NCBI GenBank assembly: GCA_052038485.1
Contig: JBQGCL010000082.1
Span: 1-12,480 of the forward strand
DNA: 12,480 bases
Source: JACVRW01 sp052038485
GTDB taxonomy: Bacteria > Actinomycetota > Thermoleophilia > Solirubrobacterales > Thermoleophilaceae
Reading direction: 5' to 3'
Shown here: positions 6,201 through 12,480 of the stretch, one piece after another
Layout of the letters: the number at the start of each line of letters is the position of its first letter
Position numbering within the stretch: position 1 is the stretch's first letter
Notes under the pieces: model-generated
Told to the model about the DNA's origin: nothing
What the model saw: the letters and a program-made list of their open reading frames with translations, nothing else
Databases searched by the model: none
Program-made: the position numbers and the translations under genes

Positions 6201-6778
6201 GAGGCGGCGGCCGCCTCGGCGGCGGCGGGGCGCTTCTTGTTGGGCGCCAGCAGCATCGTCATGTTGCGGCCGTCCTGCTGCGGGTGCTGCTCGATCGAGC
6301 CGAGCTCGGCCACGTCGTCGGCGAGCCGCATCAGCAGCGCCTCGCCGCGCTCCGGGTGGGTCTGCTCGCGGCCGCGGAACATGATCGTGACCTTGACGCG
6401 GTCCTCGCCCTTGAGGAAGCGCACGACGTGGTTCTTCTTGGTCTCGTAGTCGTTGTTCGCGATCTTCGGCCGCAGCTTGATCTCGCGCACGTTGACCTGC
6501 TTCTGGTGGCGCCGAGCGGCCTTCGCCTTCTGCTCCTGCTCGTACTTGTACTTCGAGTAGTCGAGCACACGGCAAACGGGCGGGCGGGCCTCGGGCGCCA
6601 CCTCCACCAGATCGAGGTCGCGTTCCTGGGCATAGCGAAGCGCCTGGGCCGTGTCGACGATGCCGATCTGGTTGCCGTCCTCGCCAACCAGACGGACCTG
6701 AGGCACGCGGATCCGCTCGTTGATCCGGGTTTCGTCGCGCTCCGGGGGGCGCCGATCGAGCTTACGCGGGATCGGCAC
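6197..6778 (-). CDS. infC: Translation initiation factor IF-3
   Basis: A 193-residue IF-3, which binds the 30S subunit, keeps it free of 50S and checks start codon and initiator tRNA. The N-domain begins at TRINERIRVPQVRLVGEDG (17-35) and includes LDLVEVAPEARPPVCRVLDY (about 55-74). The linker KYKYEQEQKAKAARRHQKQ leads to the C-domain, with VNVREIKLRPKI, NHVVRFLKGEDRVKVTIMFRGRE and NMTMLLAPNKK. The C-terminal PAAAEAAAAS tail is a GC-rich extension. The first possible start is GTG at 6778; a nearby ATC (6772) is imaginable because infC often uses rare starts, and no good Shine-Dalgarno sequence lies close. It follows thrS by 64 bases. The usual next genes, rpmI and rplT, are absent; a convergent lasso-cluster gene takes their place. 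Confidence 0.96.
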   Translation of the reverse strand: MPIPRKLDRRPPERDETRINERIRVPQVRLVGEDGNQIGIVDTAQALRYAQERDLDLVEVAPEARPPVCRVLDYSKYKYEQEQKAKAARRHQKQVNVREIKLRPKIANNDYETKKNHVVRFLKGEDRVKVTIMFRGREQTHPERGEALLMRLADDVAELGSIEQHPQQDGRNMTMLLAPNKKRPAAAEAAAAS

Positions 6779-6842
6779 TAGGTGAGACTTTGCCCTCGCG
6801 TCAAAGCGCGCAGATGTTTCGGTCCGTCATTCGCAGGCAAGG
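6779..6842 (-). other. thrS-infC intergenic spacer
   Basis: A 64-base gap between thrS and infC, and the longest spacer in the housekeeping run. GAGGG in transcript sense lies about 14 bases before the infC GTG, rather far for a Shine-Dalgarno site. I see only a weak 5-bp CTTTG/CAAAG stem and no U-tract terminator, so co-transcription of infC with thrS remains likely. A separate promoter for infC could lie here or in the 3' end of thrS. Confidence 0.4.
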
Positions 6843-8768
6843 TTAGCGTCTCTCCGCAACCTCGTGGGAAGCGCGCTCCGCGAACTCGTCCAGCGGCTGA
6901 ACCCCGAGATCGCCCTCACGGTGGCGCCGGACCGCGACCGCACGGGCCTCCTGCTCGGCGTCGCCGACGACCAGCATGTACGGGATCTTGTGCACCTCGG
7001 CCTCGCGGATCTTCTTGCCGACCGACTCCGACCGCTCGTCGATCTCCACGCGCAGCCCCTCGCCGCGCAGCCGCTCGGCGGCCTCGCGCGCGTAATCGAG
7101 GTGGCGGTCGGCGATCGGCAGCACGATCGCCTGCACCGGCGCCAGCCAGAGCGGGAACTCGCCGGCGTAGTGCTCGATCAGGATCCCGATGAAGCGCTCG
7201 AACGAGCCCATCAGGGCGCGGTGGATCATCACCGGGCGGTGCTCGGCGTTGTCGGCGCCCGTGTAGGCGAGCCCGAACTGCTCCGGCATGTAGTAGTCGA
7301 GCTGGACCGTGCCGAGCTGCCAGGAGCGCCCGATCGCGTCGGTGATGTGGGCGTCGATCTTGGGGCCGTAGAACGCGCCGTCGCCCTCGTTGAGGTCGTA
7401 TTCGAGACCGTTCTTCTCGAGCGTCGCCTTCAGGGCGGCCTCGGCCTTGTCCCACATCTCCTCGGTGCCGACCCGCTTCTCCGGCCGGGTGGACAGCGCG
7501 AGCCGCGGCTCGAGGCCGAACTGCTCGTAGATGTAGAAGCCGAAGTCGAGGCAGCGCAGCGCCTCCTCCTCGATCTGGTCCTCCGTGCAGAACACGTGCG
7601 CGTCGTCCTGGGTGATGTGGCGCACGCGCAGCAGACCGTGCAGCGTCCCGCTCGGCTCGTGGCGGTGGACCAGGCCCTGCTCGGCCAGCCGAACCGGCAG
7701 GTCGCGGTACGAGCGCAGCTCGTTCTTGTAGATCTGGACGTGCGCCGGGCAGTTCATGGGCTTGAGGCCCATGGGCCGGTCCTCCACGTCCGTGAAGTAC
7801 ATGTTCTCCCGGTAGACGTGCCAGTGACCCGACTGCTTCCAGAGGTCGACGTCGTACAGGATCGGCGTGCGTACCTCGGTATAGCCGCGCTCGACGTTGC
7901 TGGTGCGCCAGAGCTTGGTCAGCTCGTTCCAGATGTGGGTGCCGTTGGGCAGCCAGAAGGGCGACCCGGGCGACAGGTCGGACAGCATGAACAGCCCGAG
8001 CTCCCGGCCCAGCTTGCGGTGGTCGCGGGCGCGCGCCTGCTCGAGCCGCTCGAGGTGGGCCTCCAGGTCCTCCTTGGACAGGAAGGCGGTGCCGTAGATG
8101 CGCGTGAGCATCTGGCGCGTGGCGTCGCCACGCCAGTATGCGCCGGCGACGCTGGTCAGCTTGAACGCCTTGATGCGCTTGGTGCCGGGACCGTGCGGTC
8201 CGCGGCACAGGTCCGTGAAGGGGCCGTTGCGGTAGAGCGAGACGGTCTCCACGCCCTCGTCGGCCACCAGGTCCTCGATCAGCTCGACCTTGTAGTCCTG
8301 GCCCTCGCCCTTGAAGCGCTCGATCGCCTCGGCCACGGGAACGTCGGTGCGGTCGAAGTGCTCGTCGGCGGCGATGTGCTCGCGCATCTTCGCCTCGATG
8401 CGCTCGAAGTCGTCGTCGGTGACCTTGACGCCCTCCGGGAACTCGAAGTCGTAGTAGAAGCCGTCCTCGATCGGGGGGCCGATCGAGATCTTCACGCCCG
8501 GGTAGAGCTCCATCACGGCGGTGGCGAGCACGTGGGCGGCGTCGTGGCGGATCAGCCAGAGCGGGCCCATGCCGTCCTCCGCGCTCATGGCGGTCACGAT
8601 CTCGATCGGGCCCTCGGTCACCGCTGCGTCGAGGTCGCGCAGGTGGCCGTTCTGGCGCACGCCTAGCGCGGCCCGCGCGAGGCCCTCGCCGATCGCGGAT
8701 GCCGCGTCGGCGCCGGTGGCGCCGTCGGGGAGCTCGAGCGGCGTGCCGTCTGGGAGCGTGACCCTCAT
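6843..8768 (-). CDS. thrS: Threonine--tRNA ligase
   Basis: A full-length 641-residue bacterial-type ThrRS that charges tRNA-Thr in the cytoplasm. Domains in order: TGS (about 1-60), editing domain with HDAAH (H75, H79) and DLCRGPH (C188, H192), class II catalytic core, and anticodon-binding domain (about 545-641, with SVGKKIREAEVHKIPYMLVV). The core shows motif 2 HRHEPSGTLHGLLRVRH (368-384), motif 3 HRALMGSFERFIGILIEH (516-533) and the zinc ligands C340, H391 and H516. The full editing triad means it can clear mischarged Ser. The ATG overlaps the stop of the glycosyltransferase in ATGA, so its translation seems coupled to that gene. No T-box can precede it because there is no leader. infC follows, the usual bacterial order. 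Confidence 0.97.
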   Translation of the reverse strand: MRVTLPDGTPLELPDGATGADAASAIGEGLARAALGVRQNGHLRDLDAAVTEGPIEIVTAMSAEDGMGPLWLIRHDAAHVLATAVMELYPGVKISIGPPIEDGFYYDFEFPEGVKVTDDDFERIEAKMREHIAADEHFDRTDVPVAEAIERFKGEGQDYKVELIEDLVADEGVETVSLYRNGPFTDLCRGPHGPGTKRIKAFKLTSVAGAYWRGDATRQMLTRIYGTAFLSKEDLEAHLERLEQARARDHRKLGRELGLFMLSDLSPGSPFWLPNGTHIWNELTKLWRTSNVERGYTEVRTPILYDVDLWKQSGHWHVYRENMYFTDVEDRPMGLKPMNCPAHVQIYKNELRSYRDLPVRLAEQGLVHRHEPSGTLHGLLRVRHITQDDAHVFCTEDQIEEEALRCLDFGFYIYEQFGLEPRLALSTRPEKRVGTEEMWDKAEAALKATLEKNGLEYDLNEGDGAFYGPKIDAHITDAIGRSWQLGTVQLDYYMPEQFGLAYTGADNAEHRPVMIHRALMGSFERFIGILIEHYAGEFPLWLAPVQAIVLPIADRHLDYAREAAERLRGEGLRVEIDERSESVGKKIREAEVHKIPYMLVVGDAEQEARAVAVRRHREGDLGVQPLDEFAERASHEVAERR

Positions 8769-10012
8769 TGGCCCTCCACGCTATCGGGCGGGGCGAGCGC
8801 CCTCAGCTCGCGCTCCAGTGCCGCCGTGACGAGGAAGCGCTCGCGCACACGCTCGCGGCCGGCGCGGCCCATCTCCACGGCGAGGCCGGGGTCGCGGACG
8901 AGCTCGACCAGGCGGCCGGCCAGCTGCTCGGGGTCGGCCGCGAGGAAGCCGTCGACCCCGTCGCGGACGGTGAGGCGCAGCCCGCCGTCCGCGCGGCCGA
9001 CCACCGGCGTGCGCTTCCAGAGCGTCTCGCACGGCGCCAGGTCGAAGCCCTCGCGCAACGACAGCTCGAGCGCCGCGCGGGCGAGCTGCTGGAGCGCGCC
9101 GACCTCGAGGCTGCCGAGCCCCTCGTAGCTGGTCAGCAGGAGCACGTCCTCCTGCCCGTCCGCGTAATCGGACACCTCTTTGGCGGCGCGCCAGTCGTCC
9201 GCCGCACCCGCGTCGAGCAGGCCTGCGAGCACGAGCTGGAGCTCGGGCTCCTCGGCCTTGGCGAGCCGAAAGGCCTCGATCGCGGCGTGCGGGTCGTCCC
9301 AGCGGTCGAGCTGGACGACCTGCAGCACGAACGGCCGGTCGAGGTCGACGCCGAGCGGGCGCACGACCCGGCCGGGCAGGCGCGCCTCGAGGTCGAGGTT
9401 GCGGGAGTCGAGCGGGTCGATGCCCGGCGGCGCGGCCTGGAGGCGCTCGTCGCGCAGGGCGTCGGGGGCGAACGACTGGTGCGGCACGAGCACCACCCCG
9501 ACTGCCTCCGCGAGCGCGGCCACCCGCCCGAGCGCGTCCGCTTCCGCGTTCGAGGCGTCGACGTGACAGCGCCAGGCGACCGGCACGTCGAGGCCGGCGG
9601 CCAAGCCGAGCGTGCCCGGGTCGTGCAGGACGACCAGGTCGGCCGTGCCGTTGAGGGAGCGCCCGATCCGCTCGCAGGCCTCCCTCCAGGCGTCCCACTC
9701 GTCGGCGCCGATCGCGCTCTCGCCGCCGCGCAGGCCGTGCTCGAGCGCGGCCCCGACGCGGCGCAGGTCGGGATCGGCGAACAGGACCCGCCATTCGACC
9801 CCCACGCCGGCGCCGGCGGCCAGCGGCAGCAGGCCACCGAGCAGTTCCGGCACAGGCCCCGGCGCCCCGGCCGCGCTGACGTGCAGGACGCGCGCGTCGC
9901 GCAGCGGCACGGCGGCGTCCTGAAGCGCCTCGACCGCCCGTCCGCCCGCCGAGGGGGCGTAATCCCCCGGCGCACGCGGCACCACCGCCATCGGCTGAAG
10001 ATCCGCCGCCAC
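8765..10012 (-). CDS. GT4-family glycosyltransferase, trehalose-synthase (TreT)-like
   Basis: A 415-residue GT-B fold glycosyltransferase. The N-terminal DARVLHVSAAGAPGPVPELL (39-58) and the stretch up to ADLVVLHDPGTLGLA resemble TreT, which joins a nucleotide-glucose donor and glucose into trehalose. The C-terminal domain has VLQVVQLDRWDDPHAAIEAF (229-248), SLREGFDLAPCETLWKRTPVV (318-338) with the E-x7-E pair E321/E329 that holds the donor, and a GGLRLTVRDGVDGFL loop. The Gly-rich N-terminal loop is changed to GAPGPV where TreT has several glycines, so donor or acceptor use may differ; I would not call it treT outright. Start is GTG at 10012, with ATG at 9991 as alternative. It ends in a 4-base overlap with thrS and follows the fumarylacetoacetase by 21 bases, which suggests a shared transcript. 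Confidence 0.82.
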   Translation of the reverse strand: MAADLQPMAVVPRAPGDYAPSAGGRAVEALQDAAVPLRDARVLHVSAAGAPGPVPELLGGLLPLAAGAGVGVEWRVLFADPDLRRVGAALEHGLRGGESAIGADEWDAWREACERIGRSLNGTADLVVLHDPGTLGLAAGLDVPVAWRCHVDASNAEADALGRVAALAEAVGVVLVPHQSFAPDALRDERLQAAPPGIDPLDSRNLDLEARLPGRVVRPLGVDLDRPFVLQVVQLDRWDDPHAAIEAFRLAKAEEPELQLVLAGLLDAGAADDWRAAKEVSDYADGQEDVLLLTSYEGLGSLEVGALQQLARAALELSLREGFDLAPCETLWKRTPVVGRADGGLRLTVRDGVDGFLAADPEQLAGRLVELVRDPGLAVEMGRAGRERVRERFLVTAALERELRALAPPDSVEGQ

Positions 10013-10033
10013 GGCGGCAGCGTACCCGCGTGA

Positions 10034-11062
10034 CTAGCGGGCCGGGCGCGGCCGCGCGTCCGAGCGAAGAACCTTCCCGCGGACCTCTCCCAGCGGCTCA
10101 CCGCGCAGGACGACCTCGTCGCCGTCCTCGAGGAACGTGCGCGTCGAGCCGTCCGGGAGCTCGATCGGCTCCCGCCCCGCCCACGACAGCTCCAGCAGAC
10201 AGCCGCGCTGCTCGCGCTCCGGCCCCGAGATCGTCCCGCTGCCGAGCAGGTCGCCTACGCGCAGGCTTGCGCCGTTCGAGGTCAGATGGGCGATCTGCTG
10301 GGCGACCGACCAGTACAGGTTGCGCGCGTTGCCGCGCGCGATGACGGCGCCGTTGAGCTCGATCTCGAGCGGGATGTCATAGGCCCAGGCCGGCTCGCGC
10401 AGGTAGGGCAGCGGGTCAGGGTCCTGCGGCTCGGCCTCGACGCGGAACCGCTCAAGCTCCGTGAGCGGCACCACCCAGGACGAGATCGAGGTCGCGAACG
10501 ACTTGCCGAGGAACGGTCCGAGCGGCCGGTACTCCCACCCTTGGATGTCGCGAGCCGACCAGTCGTTCAGGAGCACCGCGCCGAAGACGTGGTCGAGCGC
10601 CCGCTCCACGGGCACCGGGCCGTCGCTGGGCAGGCCGATCACGAAGCCCAGCTCGAGCTCGATGTCGAGCGCGCGCGTGGGGCCGAACTCGCCCTCCCCC
10701 AGCTGACCGTGCGGGCGCTCGATCGGCGTCCCGCTCGGGACGACCGTCCCGGCGCGGCCGTGGTAGCCGACCGGCATCCGGCGCCAGTTCGGCAGCAGCG
10801 GCTCGTCGTCGGGGCGGAACATCAGCCCGACGTTGCGGGCGTGGTGCAGCGACGAGTAGAAGTCGACGTAGTCGGCGACCGCGAACGGCAGCGCCAGTAC
10901 CGGGTCGTCCAGCTCCGGCCCGTCGAGCGGGGGCGCCCACGCCTCTGGGCCCCGGGCCATCAGCTCGTCGAGCGAGCCGGCCACCGTGCCCAGGTCGACG
11001 ATCCGGTCGCCGTCGCGCGCACACAGCCCCCCGCCCTCGAGCAGGCCGTAGGCGAGCGTCAC
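10034..11062 (-). CDS. Fumarylacetoacetase (short N-terminus)
   Basis: A 342-residue fumarylacetoacetate hydrolase, the last step of tyrosine/homogentisate breakdown, which splits fumarylacetoacetate to fumarate and acetoacetate. Active-site equivalents of the mouse enzyme are all visible. DYVDFYSSLHHARNVG gives D67 (metal) and H74 (general base). LDIELELGFVIG gives E135 and E137. LLNDWSARDIQGWEY gives D167 and Q174, and GPFLGKSFA gives K187. GSGTISGPE occurs late in the protein. It aligns closely with eukaryote-type FAH and not with the smaller FAH-like superfamily enzymes. Its N-terminal region is about 60 residues shorter than in the ~420-residue enzyme, so the SH3-like N-terminal domain is reduced. 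Start GTG at 11062 lies one base after the upstream stop. No other homogentisate-pathway gene is nearby. Confidence 0.93.
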   Translation of the reverse strand: MTLAYGLLEGGGLCARDGDRIVDLGTVAGSLDELMARGPEAWAPPLDGPELDDPVLALPFAVADYVDFYSSLHHARNVGLMFRPDDEPLLPNWRRMPVGYHGRAGTVVPSGTPIERPHGQLGEGEFGPTRALDIELELGFVIGLPSDGPVPVERALDHVFGAVLLNDWSARDIQGWEYRPLGPFLGKSFATSISSWVVPLTELERFRVEAEPQDPDPLPYLREPAWAYDIPLEIELNGAVIARGNARNLYWSVAQQIAHLTSNGASLRVGDLLGSGTISGPEREQRGCLLELSWAGREPIELPDGSTRTFLEDGDEVVLRGEPLGEVRGKVLRSDARPRPAR

Positions 11063-11063
11063 G

Positions 11064-11795
11064 TCAGCCGCGCACGACCTGGCTGCCCGGGACGATGTCG
11101 TCGCTGCCGTCCGGCCAGCGCACCCAGGCCTTGTGCCCGCCGTCGTAGTCGGGAGCCCACAGCACGAGCGTCGCGTCCTGATCCCAGACCTTGCAGGCCT
11201 CGGCGCCCTCCTCGTCGAGACCGCGCCAGAGCCGAACGAAGGCGTTGGCCTCCCACTCGTCGCCGATCGTGGTCGGGTCCGTGTGGCCGGGGTGCACGCG
11301 CGTCTCGTGGGGCAGCTCCATCAGGACGTCCATGATCGAGTGGCGCAGGTCGCCGAAGTTGGTCGAGCCGGGCGCGCGCACCCCGCCGACCGATCCCTTG
11401 AACAGCGTGTCGCCGGTGAACACGTCGGTCCCGTCGACGACGAAGTTGAGCATCCCGGCCGTGTGTCCGGGCGTGTGCAGCGTCTCCACCGTCAGCTTGC
11501 CGAATTCGAGCTTCTCCCCCGGCTCGATCGTGCGGTCGACGCCGTCGAGCGCCTCCGCCTCGACTGGGTGCGCGAGCACCTCGACGTCCTTCCAGGCGGA
11601 GGCCTCGGCCACGTGATCGTGGTGGTGGTGGGTGAGCAGCAGCGCGCGGACGTCGACGCCGAGCCGCTCGGCCGCCTCCAGCAGCGGCGCGCACGGTCCG
11701 CCGGCGTCGATCACGATCGCCGTGCCGCCCTCCTCGTCCGCCACGAGGTAGGTGTTCGACAGCCAGTCGTCGTTCATGGAGCGCTCGATGATCAC
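11064..11795 (-). CDS. Metallo-beta-lactamase-fold hydrolase with C-terminal extension
   Basis: A 243-residue MBL-fold hydrolase of the glyoxalase II-like group. All metal ligands are present: THHHHDH (55-61, giving H57, H59, D60, H61), H111 in TPGHTAG, D129 in VFTGDTLF, and H171 in VHPGH. After the fold there is a stretch of about 50 residues (from ~195) containing WVRWPDGSDDIVPGSQV. It is not part of the usual catalytic domain and resembles a small beta-rich SH3-like add-on; this is a weak impression. The substrate cannot be told from sequence. It heads the run toward fumarylacetoacetase, and a thioester or glutathione/mycothiol-type substrate is possible. Start is GTG at 11795, or ATG at 11777 if six residues are dropped. 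Confidence 0.88.
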   Translation of the reverse strand: MIIERSMNDDWLSNTYLVADEEGGTAIVIDAGGPCAPLLEAAERLGVDVRALLLTHHHHDHVAEASAWKDVEVLAHPVEAEALDGVDRTIEPGEKLEFGKLTVETLHTPGHTAGMLNFVVDGTDVFTGDTLFKGSVGGVRAPGSTNFGDLRHSIMDVLMELPHETRVHPGHTDPTTIGDEWEANAFVRLWRGLDEEGAEACKVWDQDATLVLWAPDYDGGHKAWVRWPDGSDDIVPGSQVVRG

Positions 11796-11824
11796 GGCGC
11801 GCCGAAGCCTAGTATCCGGCGGCC
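11796..11824. promoter_or_regulatory. 29-base divergent promoter with overlapping -10 elements
   Basis: The gap between the hydrolase (minus) and the aminotransferase (plus) holds TAGTAT (11810-11815), a good -10 for the plus gene. It ends nine bases before the GTG at 11825, placing transcription start at or just before the start codon (leaderless mRNA). Read on the other strand the same bases give GATACT, a 4/6 -10 for the hydrolase gene. No clear -35 is seen for either, and neither GTG has a good Shine-Dalgarno site. Confidence 0.45.
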
Positions 11825-12480
11825 GTGAACGAGCTGCGCGCCCAGTTCCCGGTCTTCGACCGAATCGAGTACCTCAACGCCGGCACGACCGGCCCGGTGC
11901 CGCGCCCGGGCTACGACGCAGCGCTCGCCTCGCTGCGCCTCCAGCTCGACGAAGGCCGCAGCGGCAAGCGGTACTTCGAGGGCTGCGTCGAGCGCATCGA
12001 CCGCCTGCGCGGCCGGGTAGCGACGCTGATCGGGGCGGACGCGGGCGAGGTCGCGCTGACCGGCTCGACCACCGATGGCGTCAACGTCGCGCTGGGCGCG
12101 CTGGAGCTGGGGCCGGGCGACGAGGTGCTCACGAGCGACGAGGAGCACCCCGGCGTGCTCGCCCCGCTCGGGCGGCTGAGCGAGCGGGTCGGAGTGAACG
12201 TGCGCGTGGCGCCCTTCCGGGAGCTGGCCGCCGCGGTCGGCCCGCGCACGCGGGTCGTGGCGTGCTCGCACGTGTCCTGGATGACCGGCGCGACCGTGGA
12301 CACGACGGCGCTGGCGGCCACGCCGGCGACCGTCGTGCTCGACGGCGCCCAGGGCCTCGGGGCGGTGCCGGTCGACGTCCGCGCGCTGGGCTGCGACTTC
12401 TACGCGGCGTCGGGCCAGAAGTGGCTGTGCGGGCCGAACGGGCTCGGCTACCTGTACGCGCGCGCGGACATCGTCGGCGA
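11825..12480 (+). CDS. Class V PLP-dependent aminotransferase / cysteine-desulfurase-like, 3' part missing
   Basis: The first 218 residues of a fold-type I PLP enzyme of the class V aminotransferase group (SufS/CsdA, kynureninase-like and ergothioneine EgtE-like members). It starts with FPVFDRIEYLNAGTTGPVP. It continues with ALTGSTTDGVNVAL (phosphate-binding region), SDEEHPGVLAPL, SHVSWMTGA, VVLDGAQGLGAVPVDV (D and Q contacting the pyridoxal ring) and the Schiff-base Lys in ASGQKWLCGPNG (K199). A Cys follows the Lys by three residues. Whether it is a transaminase, desulfurase or lyase depends on the missing C-terminal half. GTG at 11825 is the only sensible start, because the homologous N-terminus begins there. 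It diverges from the hydrolase with a 29-base gap and a likely leaderless promoter. Confidence 0.88.
   Translation, partial: MNELRAQFPVFDRIEYLNAGTTGPVPRPGYDAALASLRLQLDEGRSGKRYFEGCVERIDRLRGRVATLIGADAGEVALTGSTTDGVNVALGALELGPGDEVLTSDEEHPGVLAPLGRLSERVGVNVRVAPFRELAAAVGPRTRVVACSHVSWMTGATVDTTALAATPATVVLDGAQGLGAVPVDVRALGCDFYAASGQKWLCGPNGLGYLYARADIVG

Noticed and set aside
6197..6230. GCC/GCG-rich repeat at the infC 3' end
   Set aside because: It is simply the codons of an Ala-rich C-terminal tail, not a separate repeat element.
5211..6575. Long N-terminal extension of the ABC ATPase frame on the minus strand
   Set aside because: It is antisense to the nucleotidyltransferase and infC genes and has low-complexity Arg/Gly/Gln-rich sequence; only the part from 5210 shows ABC motifs.
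6864..8666. 600-residue plus-strand ORF opposite thrS
   Set aside because: It mirrors thrS codons on the opposite strand; no motif, and thrS is beyond doubt.

Overview
The window is a dense, very GC-rich chromosomal segment (roughly 70% GC or more by eye). It has short or absent intergenic gaps, many GTG starts and frequent 1-4 bp gene overlaps. This suggests a high-GC actinobacterium. A deep-branching lineage such as Thermoleophilia/Solirubrobacterales is my guess and is not proven by the sequence. Almost every base is coding; there is no gene-free stretch above 100 bases, and no tRNA, rRNA, insertion sequence or CRISPR array was seen.

Left half (about 1-6200): a complete lasso-peptide (RiPP) biosynthetic cluster. 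On the minus strand, in transcription order, it runs: ABC transporter ATPase (5210-4587), ABC-2 permease (4615-3785), PqqD-like RiPP recognition element (B1, 3825-3490), asparagine-synthetase-like lasso cyclase (C, 3493-1682), a 50-residue precursor peptide (A, 1666-1514), HPr-kinase-like peptide kinase (K, 1467-682), transglutaminase-like leader peptidase (B2, 685-269) and a SAM-dependent methyltransferase cut by the left edge (269-1). A nucleotidyltransferase-family protein (5256-6200, plus strand) is divergent from the transporter and is probably a tailoring enzyme of the same pathway. The likely flow is as follows: B1 binds the leader, B2 cuts it, C activates a core Asp/Glu with ATP and closes the macrolactam, kinase/nucleotidyltransferase/methyltransferase decorate the product, and the ABC pair exports it.

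The precursor is the key call. It is below usual ORF-length cut-offs and sits between the cyclase and the kinase. It has its own Shine-Dalgarno sequence and a recognisable W-x4-L-x3-G leader motif. Its core has no C-terminal Ser, although a peptide kinase is encoded beside it.

Right half (about 6200-11800): a minus-strand housekeeping/metabolic run in transcription order: metallo-beta-lactamase-fold hydrolase, fumarylacetoacetase, trehalose-synthase-like GT4 glycosyltransferase, threonyl-tRNA synthetase (thrS) and translation initiation factor IF-3 (infC). The first four are spaced -4 to +21 bp apart and look like one transcription unit. The usual infC-rpmI-rplT continuation is absent; the lasso cluster lies where rpmI and rplT would be expected. 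At the right edge a class V PLP aminotransferase/desulfurase-like gene starts on the plus strand, divergent from the hydrolase, and runs off the window.
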